Assembly (NCBI GenBank): GCA_002717655.1
Contig: PBAY01000043.1
Location: 1 to 39,714, forward strand
Length of the DNA: 39,714 bases
Direction of reading: 5' to 3'
Source: Phycisphaerae bacterium
GTDB taxonomy: Bacteria > Planctomycetota > Phycisphaerae > Phycisphaerales > SM1A02
The stretch's first letter is position 1; the number at the start of each line of letters is the position of its first letter. The notes below the pieces were generated by a model. The model searched no databases. It saw only the letters and a program-made list of their open reading frames with translations, and was not told the origin of the DNA. Shown here piece after piece: positions 9,125-17,635 of this stretch. The position numbers and the translations under genes were made by a program.

Positions 9125-10777
9125 GTGAGACACCAGATGAAACGAAGACGACTCCAGACCCTCATCAGCAGTTCGATCATTGCGGCCTTTGCTGCAACAG
9201 GGCTTGCGCAGGAAACCACTGCGGACGACAAACGGACGGTTCTTGATCCCAATCAAGCGGCTCAACTTCACCTCGCTGCGCTTTCGATTGCTTCGGCAAC
9301 CGGACCGGTGAAGGCGCTGGCCGAGGGAACCACGGTGATTCTTGAAGCCGTCATCATGGAAGTCCGTGGTCGTTGCCAATGGCGAGTCGATGAGAAATCG
9401 AAGTGGAAGAAAGCGGCCATAGATGACCGACTCAAACCAGGAGCGATGATTCGTACAGGATTGAAATCACATCTGGCGATGCGATGTGGTCCCAATGCGA
9501 CCATTCTGGTGGACTCGAATTCCCGCGTCGTGGTACCGAGTCTGGCTCAGGACGGCGACCGACTCAGCACCATTGTTCAGGTCAATCGTGGGCGGGCTGA
9601 CTTCAAGGTCGACCATGTCGGACTGACCAATGACTTTTCCGTCGTGACACCCAGCGGCGCACTCTCGGTACGCGGAACCGGTATGGGCGTCGCCTATGAC
9701 GGATTCGATGGAACCAGTGTTCATGGGGCTCGGTTCAATTCGATCAACGCCATGGAAATGCGATACTACGGATCCAAGAAGGTCTGGAGTGTTTCAGGAC
9801 CGGGCTCGACTTCCAGCCGCGCCAAGAACCCGACGCACAAGGCCGTCAGCAAGACCATTGGTGGCAAGCCACTGAACAAGGCCAAGGCGATGGCGGCCAA
9901 GAGCGCTACCAAGGGTGGTGGTCCACCACCCATGCGAGGTGGCCTGCAGGAAACAACGCGTACGGTTCTGGCTGCTCAGCAAGGCGTGAGAGAACGTCAG
10001 CGGTTGGACGAAGAGATTCAGGAACAGATCGAAGAGGAAGAAGCGCAGAATCCGCCTCCACCACCTGCGGATGATCCGCCACCACCACCTCCGCCACCAC
10101 CGCCACCACCTGACGATCCACCACCACCACCACCACCACCGGTGCAGGAGATCATCGATCTGGAAGGATTCCAGGCGTACTTCAGCGATGTGGTTTCACC
10201 ATCTGATCGAGGCATGCTTGCGGCTGCGATCTATCTGGATCTTGTTCCCGTGGATCTTGGCCTGCGGTTCAGTGAATTCAATGAACTGGAATCCATTCCA
10301 AATCCGATCACGAATCCAGAATTCTCTTTCCGACACTTCATCCCCTCATATTTCGAACCGGTGGCGTACGAGCTGCTCAACAGCGAGAACCTTCATGGCG
10401 TGCGACCTAATGTGACGGAAGGTGTACCGCTTCCTCCAGGCATCCACCCGGATGATCCAATGCTGACCGTTGGCGACATGTATGCGCGCCTCTATCACTT
10501 TGGCGCAACCAGATATACGCAATGGCTGGAAAATGGCGGACCAGGCCCGATTGATCACGATCTTGATGTCATGCTTGCCGCTGTCGACCAGTTTGCGCAA
10601 TTGCCCGGATTCGAAGGCAATACCGTGGAGGCCAGAATGGCTTTCGCCATGGCTGTGCAGCAGGCGCTCTACCGTGCCCGCGACAAGGCACCTTCGGAAC
10701 CAGCAACCTTCACGCCTTACGGCAATCTGCTGATCAACAATTTCCTTCCCACAGGCGTGACGCCACCACAGCCCTGA
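9125..10777 (+). CDS. Secreted FecR-domain protein with polyproline linker, paralogue 2
   Basis: Product of about 550 residues; paralogue of the preceding gene. The start is either GTG 9125 (GGAGT five bases upstream) or ATG 9137; both precede the same signal peptide (KRRRLQTLISSSIIAAFAATG). The FecR-like domain carries the same landmarks as paralogue 1 (RCGPNATILVDSN, NRGRADFKVDHVGLTNDFS, GTGMGVAYDGF). A Lys/Ala/Gly-rich linker and then an almost pure proline tract (about residues 309-339) lead to the shared C-terminal module (EIIDLEGFQAYF...PSDRGMLAAA...LDLV) and a similar C-terminal end (LLINN). The gene sits between paralogue 1 and the CHASE2 cyclase. Polyproline of this length would be expected to depend on elongation factor P. 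Periplasmic location and a sensory role are inferred. Confidence 0.8.
   Translation: MRHQMKRRRLQTLISSSIIAAFAATGLAQETTADDKRTVLDPNQAAQLHLAALSIASATGPVKALAEGTTVILEAVIMEVRGRCQWRVDEKSKWKKAAIDDRLKPGAMIRTGLKSHLAMRCGPNATILVDSNSRVVVPSLAQDGDRLSTIVQVNRGRADFKVDHVGLTNDFSVVTPSGALSVRGTGMGVAYDGFDGTSVHGARFNSINAMEMRYYGSKKVWSVSGPGSTSSRAKNPTHKAVSKTIGGKPLNKAKAMAAKSATKGGGPPPMRGGLQETTRTVLAAQQGVRERQRLDEEIQEQIEEEEAQNPPPPPADDPPPPPPPPPPPPDDPPPPPPPPVQEIIDLEGFQAYFSDVVSPSDRGMLAAAIYLDLVPVDLGLRFSEFNELESIPNPITNPEFSFRHFIPSYFEPVAYELLNSENLHGVRPNVTEGVPLPPGIHPDDPMLTVGDMYARLYHFGATRYTQWLENGGPGPIDHDLDVMLAAVDQFAQLPGFEGNTVEARMAFAMAVQQALYRARDKAPSEPATFTPYGNLLINNFLPTGVTPPQP
10049..10141 (+). repeat. CCN trinucleotide tract coding for polyproline
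   Basis: A run dominated by CCA/CCG/CCT/CCC codons, interrupted only by short GCGGATGAT- and GACGAT-like Ala/Asp codons. It encodes the proline-rich linker of FecR paralogue 2. Such an in-frame triplet run is prone to length change without frameshift. Confidence 0.85.
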
Positions 10778-10848
10778 TTCAGCTTGCCTGTTCTGATGAC
10801 TCTGCTCGATACCGTGCATGAGTTGGACCAGATCCCTACACTCGGGCT

Positions 10849-13569
10849 GTGCTCAAGCAGTTCCCCATTCTTGCAGCCTCACTTCTGGCCGTCGCAATCA
10901 TTCTGTTGATTGATCTTGCCGGCGGATTTGCTCGCATCAATGAACAAGTGATGGACCGCCAGCAGCAACTGCTGCCCAGAGAAGTCACGCCGTATCGGGA
11001 TGAAATCGTTCTGGTGGATGTCGATGATGGATCCATTGATCGTCTGGGGCGATGGCCCTGGCCACGATCTGTCATCGGTGATGCCGTCAAGGAACTTGAA
11101 CTTGCCGGAGCACGCACGATCGCACTGGACATCGAGTTCTCCAATCCTCAGGATCCAACCTGGAATCCAGAGACGCAGGGGCCGCAGGATGAAGACTCAC
11201 TGCTGAGTCAAGCCATCGGACCATCCTCGATCATGGCTGCGGTTCTGGCTCCCGAAGAGCTCGATGATCGATGGCGTGATGCCGATGGCGACCCTGAAGT
11301 TCTGGAACAGTTGATCATCGCGCTCGAGGATGACATCCGGGCAACGCCTGATGACCCACCGGGCGACCTGCAACTGAATGATCCCGATCAGGCTGCCTTT
11401 GCCGCCAATCAACTGCTGGTGAAACGCCGTGCCGTCATGCGAATCCTTACGAGCGATACGCCACCTGAATCGCTGGAAGCACTGGAACAGCGACTGGTCC
11501 CAGCGGCCTATGCACGTGGTGGCAACTATGCGGAACGACCTCTGATTGAAGCCGCCTGGTATCAACATGAGGGAAGCCAGGCTTCCCATGAGCACCTTGC
11601 TGAACTCGACGCTACCTATCAGGGCTCTACGGCTGATCGCATGCCACTTCGTGCCTTTCTCGAAAGGACAGGCGGACTCGGGTATGTCAACATCACTCAT
11701 CGTGGTCCAGATGGCGCCGTGCGTTCGATCTACCCCATGCAGCCGGTTCGCGGTGGTCAGATGCTTACCCTCGGTCTGGCTGCGGTCATGCACTATCTGA
11801 AAATCGACCCCAAGACCATCAACCAGACTGAAGGGGCCGTCGGCATCGGTTCGATTCAACTCCCCCTCCATGATGGCTTGATCTGGCTGAACTGGCCAAG
11901 GAGTGAAACCGGCTCCCGCTGGCGCGACCTGCACCGCAGAACCGAAGATGATCCCGAGTATCGAGGGCATCTCTCCATCAGTGAAGTAGTCGAGCTTGCC
12001 AGAGCGCGGCGACTTCTGGAAGAAGAACAAGCTGATCTTGCTCAGGTCAGCCGGGAGATCCTCCGCGAGACGCGCCAAGACGACACCTTTGAATCCGATG
12101 ACTGGCTGGCGATCGAACTGCAACAGGAGATCGCTGATGAAGTCTCCTTCGATCTGGATGGAATCGCGATTGATGCAGATGTTGCTGAGTTTGGGGCTGA
12201 TGTCGATCAGAAGACGAGGAATCGATTCTTCGCCATGCAGCAATGGCGACGAGCCAATCGTTCCATCGAGGAAGGCAAGGAACTCCTGGAACTCGCCTCC
12301 GAAACACTTCGCAATCAAGTCGAGGATGCACTGGTCTTCATCGGGTGGACCTCCACCGGCGCCGCTGCCGACTTCGTCCAGACCGTCGCCGGCCCACGGA
12401 CACCCGGCGTACTCGTCCATGCAACCCTCGCCGACATGGTCCTGCAGAATCGGGTCTTTCATGTTGCGCCTCGATGGGCTGAGCCACTGGCCATTGTTCT
12501 GTTCGGCCTCTTCATCTCGATTCTGGTCAGCAGCATGGGCCCCTGGATCGCGACCATCGGAACGCTGCTGAGCATCGCCCTCTACATTGCGGGTGCTGGA
12601 ATCGCCGCATTGGCGATGGGCAATCTGCTGCTGCCACTGGCCGGCCCCGTACTGGCCGGGCTGGCTGCATGGATCTGTGGAACCAGTGTGCAGGCTGCGA
12701 TGTCCCAGCGAGACAAGCGGCGAATCACGCGCCAGTTCCGAGCCCGGGTTTCCGAGCAACTTGTTGACGCCTTGATCGCGGATCCAAATGCAGTCTCGAT
12801 GAACGGTGTCTCCCGGGAGATGACGATCTTCTTCGCGGATCTCGCTGGCTTCACCACGCTCAGTGAATCACTTGGCTCAGAGCAGGTCGTACGGATTCTG
12901 AATACCTACCTCTCCGCCTTGACGAACCAACTCGTTGAACATGGCGCCTACGTCAACAAGTTCCTCGGCGATGGCGTGATGGCGTTCTGGTCCGCCTTCC
13001 GTGAAGAGCCTGCACAAGCTCATCTAGCCTGTGCCGCGGCGTTGGCCTGTCAACAGACGCTCCGTGAACTGAATGAAATGACCGGGGAGGAACATCCCCC
13101 GGTATCGCTGCGAGTCGGGATGGCCACTGGAATGGCGGTCGTCGGTGACTGCGGTGCGCCACCGGATCTCAATGACTACACGGTCATTGGTGATACCGCG
13201 AACCTCGCCTCAAGAATGGAGTCGGCCAACAAGCAGTTCGGTACCGGGATCCTCATCAATGGTCGTACTCATGAATGTCTGGAGGAAGCCCCGGTTCGAT
13301 GCCGCAAGGTCGGTCTCATACAGGTTGTCGGGCGACAGGGTGCGGTTGAAGCCTGGGAAGTCGTCTCGTCGACGTTCCCTCAGGAAGCGATCGATCTTTC
13401 CGCGGCGCTTGCTGATGCGATCGCAGATGGAGATCAACCAGCTGCCCGGGCTGCACTTGACTCCTTGAGAAGGATCTCTGGTCAGGAAAAGTTCACGGAA
13501 CGATGGGCCGAGATGGTCGAGGGCCCCTCTGATGCATTTGGTGGACCTCTTCGTCTCATTGAGAAGTGA
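10849..13569 (+). CDS. CHASE2-sensor class III adenylate/guanylate cyclase
   Basis: Membrane-bound receptor cyclase of 906 residues, starting at GTG 10849. One N-terminal transmembrane helix (about 5-25) is followed by a large extracytoplasmic CHASE2 sensor region up to about 540. That region begins with DEIVLVDVDDGSIDRLGRWPWPR and contains a long charged, helical segment around 365-490. Three transmembrane helices follow (about 545-625), then the cytoplasmic cyclase domain. The active site is complete: metal-binding Asp664 (FADLAGF) and Asp708 (FLGDG), base-selecting Lys704 and Asp776 (DYTVIGD), and catalytic Asn785 and Arg789 (NLASR). The Lys/Asp pair is the usual signature for ATP, so cAMP is the expected product; this is inferred. 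It follows the two FecR genes by 71 bp and precedes the GAF-SpoIIE gene by 44 bp. Confidence 0.92.
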   Translation: MLKQFPILAASLLAVAIILLIDLAGGFARINEQVMDRQQQLLPREVTPYRDEIVLVDVDDGSIDRLGRWPWPRSVIGDAVKELELAGARTIALDIEFSNPQDPTWNPETQGPQDEDSLLSQAIGPSSIMAAVLAPEELDDRWRDADGDPEVLEQLIIALEDDIRATPDDPPGDLQLNDPDQAAFAANQLLVKRRAVMRILTSDTPPESLEALEQRLVPAAYARGGNYAERPLIEAAWYQHEGSQASHEHLAELDATYQGSTADRMPLRAFLERTGGLGYVNITHRGPDGAVRSIYPMQPVRGGQMLTLGLAAVMHYLKIDPKTINQTEGAVGIGSIQLPLHDGLIWLNWPRSETGSRWRDLHRRTEDDPEYRGHLSISEVVELARARRLLEEEQADLAQVSREILRETRQDDTFESDDWLAIELQQEIADEVSFDLDGIAIDADVAEFGADVDQKTRNRFFAMQQWRRANRSIEEGKELLELASETLRNQVEDALVFIGWTSTGAAADFVQTVAGPRTPGVLVHATLADMVLQNRVFHVAPRWAEPLAIVLFGLFISILVSSMGPWIATIGTLLSIALYIAGAGIAALAMGNLLLPLAGPVLAGLAAWICGTSVQAAMSQRDKRRITRQFRARVSEQLVDALIADPNAVSMNGVSREMTIFFADLAGFTTLSESLGSEQVVRILNTYLSALTNQLVEHGAYVNKFLGDGVMAFWSAFREEPAQAHLACAAALACQQTLRELNEMTGEEHPPVSLRVGMATGMAVVGDCGAPPDLNDYTVIGDTANLASRMESANKQFGTGILINGRTHECLEEAPVRCRKVGLIQVVGRQGAVEAWEVVSSTFPQEAIDLSAALADAIADGDQPAARAALDSLRRISGQEKFTERWAEMVEGPSDAFGGPLRLIEK

Positions 13570-13613
13570 GCTGATTCACACCTCGCTTCCGCAACGTACC
13601 ATGTGCCTCCGTC

Positions 13614-14879
13614 ATGACACACATTCCTGAAGAAGTCCTGTATCGCATTCTCGATGTCAGCCGACAACTCGGCGCGACAGCCGACACGCACGCTGTCCAG
13701 GAAGGTGTCGTCAATTGCCTGAGAGATGTACTTGAAGCTGAACGGGCAACCGTGTTCGAGTTTGATGCCGAAACGAACGAACTCGTTGCCGTACTCGGAC
13801 ATGGACCTGATGGTGGTCTGGATGATTCATTTGCGGGCATTCGATTCCCGGTTGGAATCGGACTTGCAGGAACCGCGGCTCAGGACATGAGTCTGATCAA
13901 TATTCCTGATGCCTATGCCGATGAACGGTTCAATCCAGATATCGATCGCAAGACGGGCTACCGAACCCGTTCGCTGCTGACCGTACCCATGTGTGGCAGC
14001 GATGGAAGTCTCGTCGGCGTTGCACAGGTGCTCAACAAGAACAGCGGGGTCTTCGAAGAACAGGATGAAGCAATCGCCATGGCGCTCTGCTCGCAATGCG
14101 CCGTCGCCATGCGTCGAGCCAAGCTGATCGAACACCGTGTCGAACTCGAGAAAGTGCAGGAGGATCTCCGGCTTGCTCGGGAAATCCAGCAGTCGACCTT
14201 TCCTGACAGCTGTCCTGAACTCAAAGGCTATGACTGTGCTGGATACAGCGAACCCGCCGAAGATACCGGTGGTGATACCTGGGATGCGGTTGCCACCGAC
14301 AACGGCGCGGTCTTCCTTCTGGGTGATGCAACGGGCCACGGTATCGGCCCGGCGATCTCCGTCACACAGGTACGGTCGATGCTGCGAATGGCCCTGTTGC
14401 TGAATACTGATTTGAAGAGCATGATTGAACATCTCAATCGACAGCTCACGGCAGATACCCCTCCATCAAGATTCGTCACGGCATGGTTCGGACTGCTTGA
14501 TACCGGTGCACATCAGCTGAATTCCATTGCAACAGGACAAGGCCCGTTGATTCACGTTCATGCCAATGGTGAAGTCGAGATTCATTCGGCTGATGCGCCA
14601 CCCCTTGGCATCATGTCTGACCTGCCACTTGACGATCCGGTTGAATTCAAACTCGAGCCTGGTGATCTCTTCTTCGTTGCCAGCGATGGCTTTGCCGAGG
14701 CTGCCGATTCAAGCCGTGATCTGTTTGGCAACGACCGCATCATCGATCTGCTGAAGGCGAATCAGGATCAGCCTGCTTCACAGACGCTCACCCGGATCAT
14801 GGAAGCGGTCAACACCTATACGGATCATGCTCCAGCGGATGATGACCGGACGGCCATTCTGATTCGAAGGCTGGCCTGA
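13614..14879 (+). CDS. GAF-domain SpoIIE/RsbU-type serine phosphatase
   Basis: Cytoplasmic protein of 421 residues. An N-terminal GAF domain (about 10-165) resembles ligand-binding sensors, including those that bind cyclic nucleotides (LLTVPMCGSDGSLVGVAQVL). A helical linker (VQEDLRLAREIQQS, about 180-197) connects to a PP2C-like SpoIIE domain (about 200-420). Its metal-binding aspartates are visible at Asp221 (GGDTWD) and Asp238 (LGDATGHG), with later SDGFAE and DDDRTA motifs. Family members dephosphorylate anti-anti-sigma (STAS) proteins in partner switching. No STAS or anti-sigma kinase gene is in the window. Directly downstream of the cyclase, it could be the cAMP effector via its GAF domain. 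That is a hypothesis from gene order and domain type. Confidence 0.9.
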   Translation: MTHIPEEVLYRILDVSRQLGATADTHAVQEGVVNCLRDVLEAERATVFEFDAETNELVAVLGHGPDGGLDDSFAGIRFPVGIGLAGTAAQDMSLINIPDAYADERFNPDIDRKTGYRTRSLLTVPMCGSDGSLVGVAQVLNKNSGVFEEQDEAIAMALCSQCAVAMRRAKLIEHRVELEKVQEDLRLAREIQQSTFPDSCPELKGYDCAGYSEPAEDTGGDTWDAVATDNGAVFLLGDATGHGIGPAISVTQVRSMLRMALLLNTDLKSMIEHLNRQLTADTPPSRFVTAWFGLLDTGAHQLNSIATGQGPLIHVHANGEVEIHSADAPPLGIMSDLPLDDPVEFKLEPGDLFFVASDGFAEAADSSRDLFGNDRIIDLLKANQDQPASQTLTRIMEAVNTYTDHAPADDDRTAILIRRLA

Positions 14880-14959
14880 TCAGACCACTGCCTCCGGGGT
14901 AATTTCTGGTTTCAGCACGAATTTCCCCTGCGAGCAGGTGTATTCTTCCGTACTGATCT

Positions 14960-14985
14960 GAAATAGGCGTATTTCCGCCTTTTTC
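14960..14985 (+). terminator. Intrinsic terminator after the phosphatase gene
   Basis: AGGCG (14965-14969) pairs with CGCCT (14976-14980) across a 6-nt loop. The stem is extended outward by A/T pairs and directly followed by a run of T (to 14984). It marks the likely end of the 5.1-14.9 kb transcription block. No clear promoter was found for the next gene in the remaining 80 bp. Confidence 0.6.
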
Positions 14986-15063
14986 GATACTCAGAGGCCA
15001 ATTTGCCCGATTTGAAGTGTCAGGTGCCTCCTGCACCGGATTCAAGGCAGACTCAGCTCCAAA

Positions 15064-16419
15064 ATGGACAAACTCACGCTCTATCTGGAAGTCGTCCCGA
15101 TTCCCCTGATTCTGGGGGTCGGCTTCTTCATGGGGATGCTGTATCTGATCATGCCGGCGAACATCCGGTTCTATGCCACCTTCCTGATCATGCCTGCCTG
15201 GCTGGTGGCCTCACGCAGTCCCGATCTTGGCCCCATGCAGGCCTTCACCAAGATTTCATCTGGCCTTCTCTTTCTGCTGATCGCCTTGGCGGCAGCCATG
15301 AGACCCGTACCCAAACGTCAGATTCCCGGCATTGGCTGGATCTACATGATCGGCGGTCTCTATCTCATGCTCTGTCTGATCGGAGTCCAGAACACGATGG
15401 ACGAACTGGTGATCCAGTTCCAGTGGTTGATGCTGGTCGCTGCCGCACTGGCGACTGTGGCAACCCTGACCACCATCGATGACATTGAAAAGCTGATCAA
15501 GGTTCTCACGTGGGGCATGATTCTGGCGCTGTGCATCCCGATGTCCGCCGTGGTCATGAATCCAGGCGAACTCTTCGGCAAGCTTGGACGCTTCACCCCG
15601 TGGAGTGCTGAACCGAATCTGATCGGCATTGCCTTCCTGATGGCCGCCCCGCTGCTGCTGTATGCCATCATGACCACCAAATCAAACACCTACAAACTGT
15701 TTCTCATTGCAGCCTTGATGGGCGATATCGGTATGGCACTCGTAACGGGCAGTCGTCAGGTCGTCTTCTCACTTGCTGCGGCAATGGGTCTCATGTGTCT
15801 GCCACTGATCAAGCGACCAGGGCTGGTGATCACTGGTGCAGTTCTGGGCGTCCTTGTCATTCCATTCTTCTGGGGACTCAATCAGGATGCCGTCGGACGA
15901 CTTGGATCACTTGATACCAGTGGTCGTCTGGCGTTGTGGTGGGAGTATTTCCTGCTGTCCTTCAAACAACCGCTTGGACTGCTGGGAACATCAGGACAGA
16001 ATGCGCATTATTCCATGGCGGTCGGTGCCGGCGCCCATCCCCACAATGTCTTCTTCGAAATGCTGTATGTCGGCGGATGGCCCTACCTCATCGCCATGCT
16101 CACGGTGATCGTCACTGGACTTCGTTCCGCCTGGCGTGTCTGGAAAGTCCGTTACATGTACGGCACGCGTAATCAACAGTTCATGATCCACATGCTCGTC
16201 TCGATCCTCATTGCGATGTATCTGCAGGGCATGTCGAATCAGGTGATCTTCCATCCCACCTATGCCTGGTCATTCCTCTGCGTCGTGCTGACGGTTCTCT
16301 TCATCGCGTTGGAGCGTGAAATGCCCTACGTCGAGGAAGAGTACCTGCTTCAGTTCCAGGACTGGGATGAAGAATACGAAGAGGATCTCAATGACTATCC
16401 CGAAGCCCTTCCCGCCTGA
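15064..16419 (+). CDS. O-antigen ligase/polymerase-like (Wzy/WaaL superfamily) membrane protein
   Basis: Polytopic inner-membrane protein of 451 residues with about 10-12 hydrophobic helices. Family landmarks: a TGSRQVVFSLAAA segment in the middle, then SGRLALWWEYFLLSFKQP, and a periplasmic loop ending in AHPHNVFFEMLYVGG, as in the Wzy_C region of O-antigen ligases and polymerases. These proteins join or transfer polysaccharide units on the periplasmic side. The C-terminus is acidic and cytoplasmic (EEYEEDLNDY). The frame ends in the following gene (29-bp overlap), suggesting co-expression with a secreted protein. The exact role (ligase, polymerase, or glycosylating enzyme) cannot be settled by sequence; the KdtX-like transferase 1.7 kb downstream fits envelope glycan synthesis. 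Confidence 0.8.
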   Translation: MDKLTLYLEVVPIPLILGVGFFMGMLYLIMPANIRFYATFLIMPAWLVASRSPDLGPMQAFTKISSGLLFLLIALAAAMRPVPKRQIPGIGWIYMIGGLYLMLCLIGVQNTMDELVIQFQWLMLVAAALATVATLTTIDDIEKLIKVLTWGMILALCIPMSAVVMNPGELFGKLGRFTPWSAEPNLIGIAFLMAAPLLLYAIMTTKSNTYKLFLIAALMGDIGMALVTGSRQVVFSLAAAMGLMCLPLIKRPGLVITGAVLGVLVIPFFWGLNQDAVGRLGSLDTSGRLALWWEYFLLSFKQPLGLLGTSGQNAHYSMAVGAGAHPHNVFFEMLYVGGWPYLIAMLTVIVTGLRSAWRVWKVRYMYGTRNQQFMIHMLVSILIAMYLQGMSNQVIFHPTYAWSFLCVVLTVLFIALEREMPYVEEEYLLQFQDWDEEYEEDLNDYPEALPA

Positions 16420-17518
16420 TCTAGTTGAGAAGATCATTGGAAAATTGCGTTCGATTCCGGTGCTGTGTGCTGCGATTGTGATCACCGCAACGAACTCGAC
16501 CACCTCTGTGGCTGATGTTCAGGCACAAGCCAATCGAACCGCTTCCCCTGCTTCGGATACCCCGCAGACTGAAATCGATGCATGGCCGGTGATTTCACTG
16601 GCACTGCAGGATGCCGTCGCGAACGAGAATCTGAGCCCATCAGGCGTACTGAACGATGCCTGGGCCATGTCGGAGTATGCCGTTGGATCTGTTTCAGATG
16701 CTCGTCTATCCCGGGAAGAGCGTATCGCTCACAACGAAGAGAACTTTCAGAAGTTCATCGACATGCCGGTCTCGGAGATCAAGCAGTCACTTGACCGCTA
16801 CATCAAGATCTTTCCTCAGCTTTCCCGCAAGACCACACGGACGATCATCATCGATATCGAGAGCCCGACCCAACCTCGCTATTTCTACAAGCTTCTCGAT
16901 GGACCGAACCACGACCAGATGACGCCGGAATTCAGAGGTATCGTCAAGGCCTTTGCAAGACGTTATGCCGTGGTCCGTGAGGCTTTCCCGAATGCCAGAC
17001 TCTCGGTGTTCAGCATGGGATCACCAGGGGTCACGGTTGAAATGAGCAAGACCGACAAGGCCAGTCTCAATGCCGAGATCATGGCTGCAAGAATGGGAAT
17101 GCTGATGGACGTCGATGCCATCTCTCCCGAGCTGTATGAACGCTATGGTCCGAACGATCCGCTCTACAAGTCACGACTGGCATTGACACGTCAGTCTCTG
17201 GAACGTTCCATCCAGATCGTGCAGGCAAGTGGCCAACCTCTGGACATCATCGTGCTCCTGTCTCTGACGGTCTTCAATGCCGAAGGTCATTCCTCGCTGG
17301 CGGGAAAGCCCGCCGACCTGCAGGGTCTGGCAGAACGGTTGAACTATCTCGCCGATCTGGGAATTCGACGCGTGGTCTTCTGGAATGGAGATGACACCCT
17401 TCAGGACACCGACATCACGGTTGGCGAGCGGTTGGCTCAACTGAGAACCTTTGAGGAGGCTGACCAGAAGAACTCGTCATCTCCAGCAAAGCCAACCAAG
17501 GATTCTGAAGGTCCCTGA
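16391..17518 (+). CDS. Secreted protein of unknown function, translationally coupled to the O-antigen ligase-like gene
   Basis: Product of 375 residues from ATG 16391, which has GAGG six bases upstream inside the preceding gene; the reading frames overlap by 29 bp. An N-terminal hydrophobic segment (IPVLCAAIVITA, about 22-34) and a following VADVQAQA suggest export. The rest is not a family I recognise. Alternating strand-like segments (TIIIDIES, ARLSVFSMG, MLMDVDAIS, LDIIVLLSL, IRRVVFWNG), each followed by a helix, give the look of a (beta/alpha) barrel such as those of glycoside-hydrolase-like proteins. This is a pattern impression, not an assignment. A Ser/Lys-rich tail ends the protein. 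The tight overlap implies joint production with the glycan enzyme. Confidence 0.7.
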   Translation: MTIPKPFPPDLVEKIIGKLRSIPVLCAAIVITATNSTTSVADVQAQANRTASPASDTPQTEIDAWPVISLALQDAVANENLSPSGVLNDAWAMSEYAVGSVSDARLSREERIAHNEENFQKFIDMPVSEIKQSLDRYIKIFPQLSRKTTRTIIIDIESPTQPRYFYKLLDGPNHDQMTPEFRGIVKAFARRYAVVREAFPNARLSVFSMGSPGVTVEMSKTDKASLNAEIMAARMGMLMDVDAISPELYERYGPNDPLYKSRLALTRQSLERSIQIVQASGQPLDIIVLLSLTVFNAEGHSSLAGKPADLQGLAERLNYLADLGIRRVVFWNGDDTLQDTDITVGERLAQLRTFEEADQKNSSSPAKPTKDSEGP

Positions 17519-17635
17519 CCGGGATTCGGCGACGGGAATTTCTTGCCAAATCAGCCCATATGACCCTTCAAAGGCTGTTTTAACAAATAATCCGCATACC
17601 CCTCACACATCCAACCCCTCACTGGATAGTGGGGG

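Noticed and set aside
7319..10777. FecR proteins as anti-sigma factors of an ECF system
   Set aside because: They have signal peptides instead of the cytoplasmic sigma-binding region, and there is no ECF sigma gene or TonB receptor beside them.
11197..12759. Long open frame (520 codons) on the minus strand inside the cyclase gene
   Set aside because: It is the exact antisense of a well-supported cyclase gene, has no recognisable domain and no plausible promoter or ribosome binding site; long antisense frames are common in such GC-rich coding DNA.
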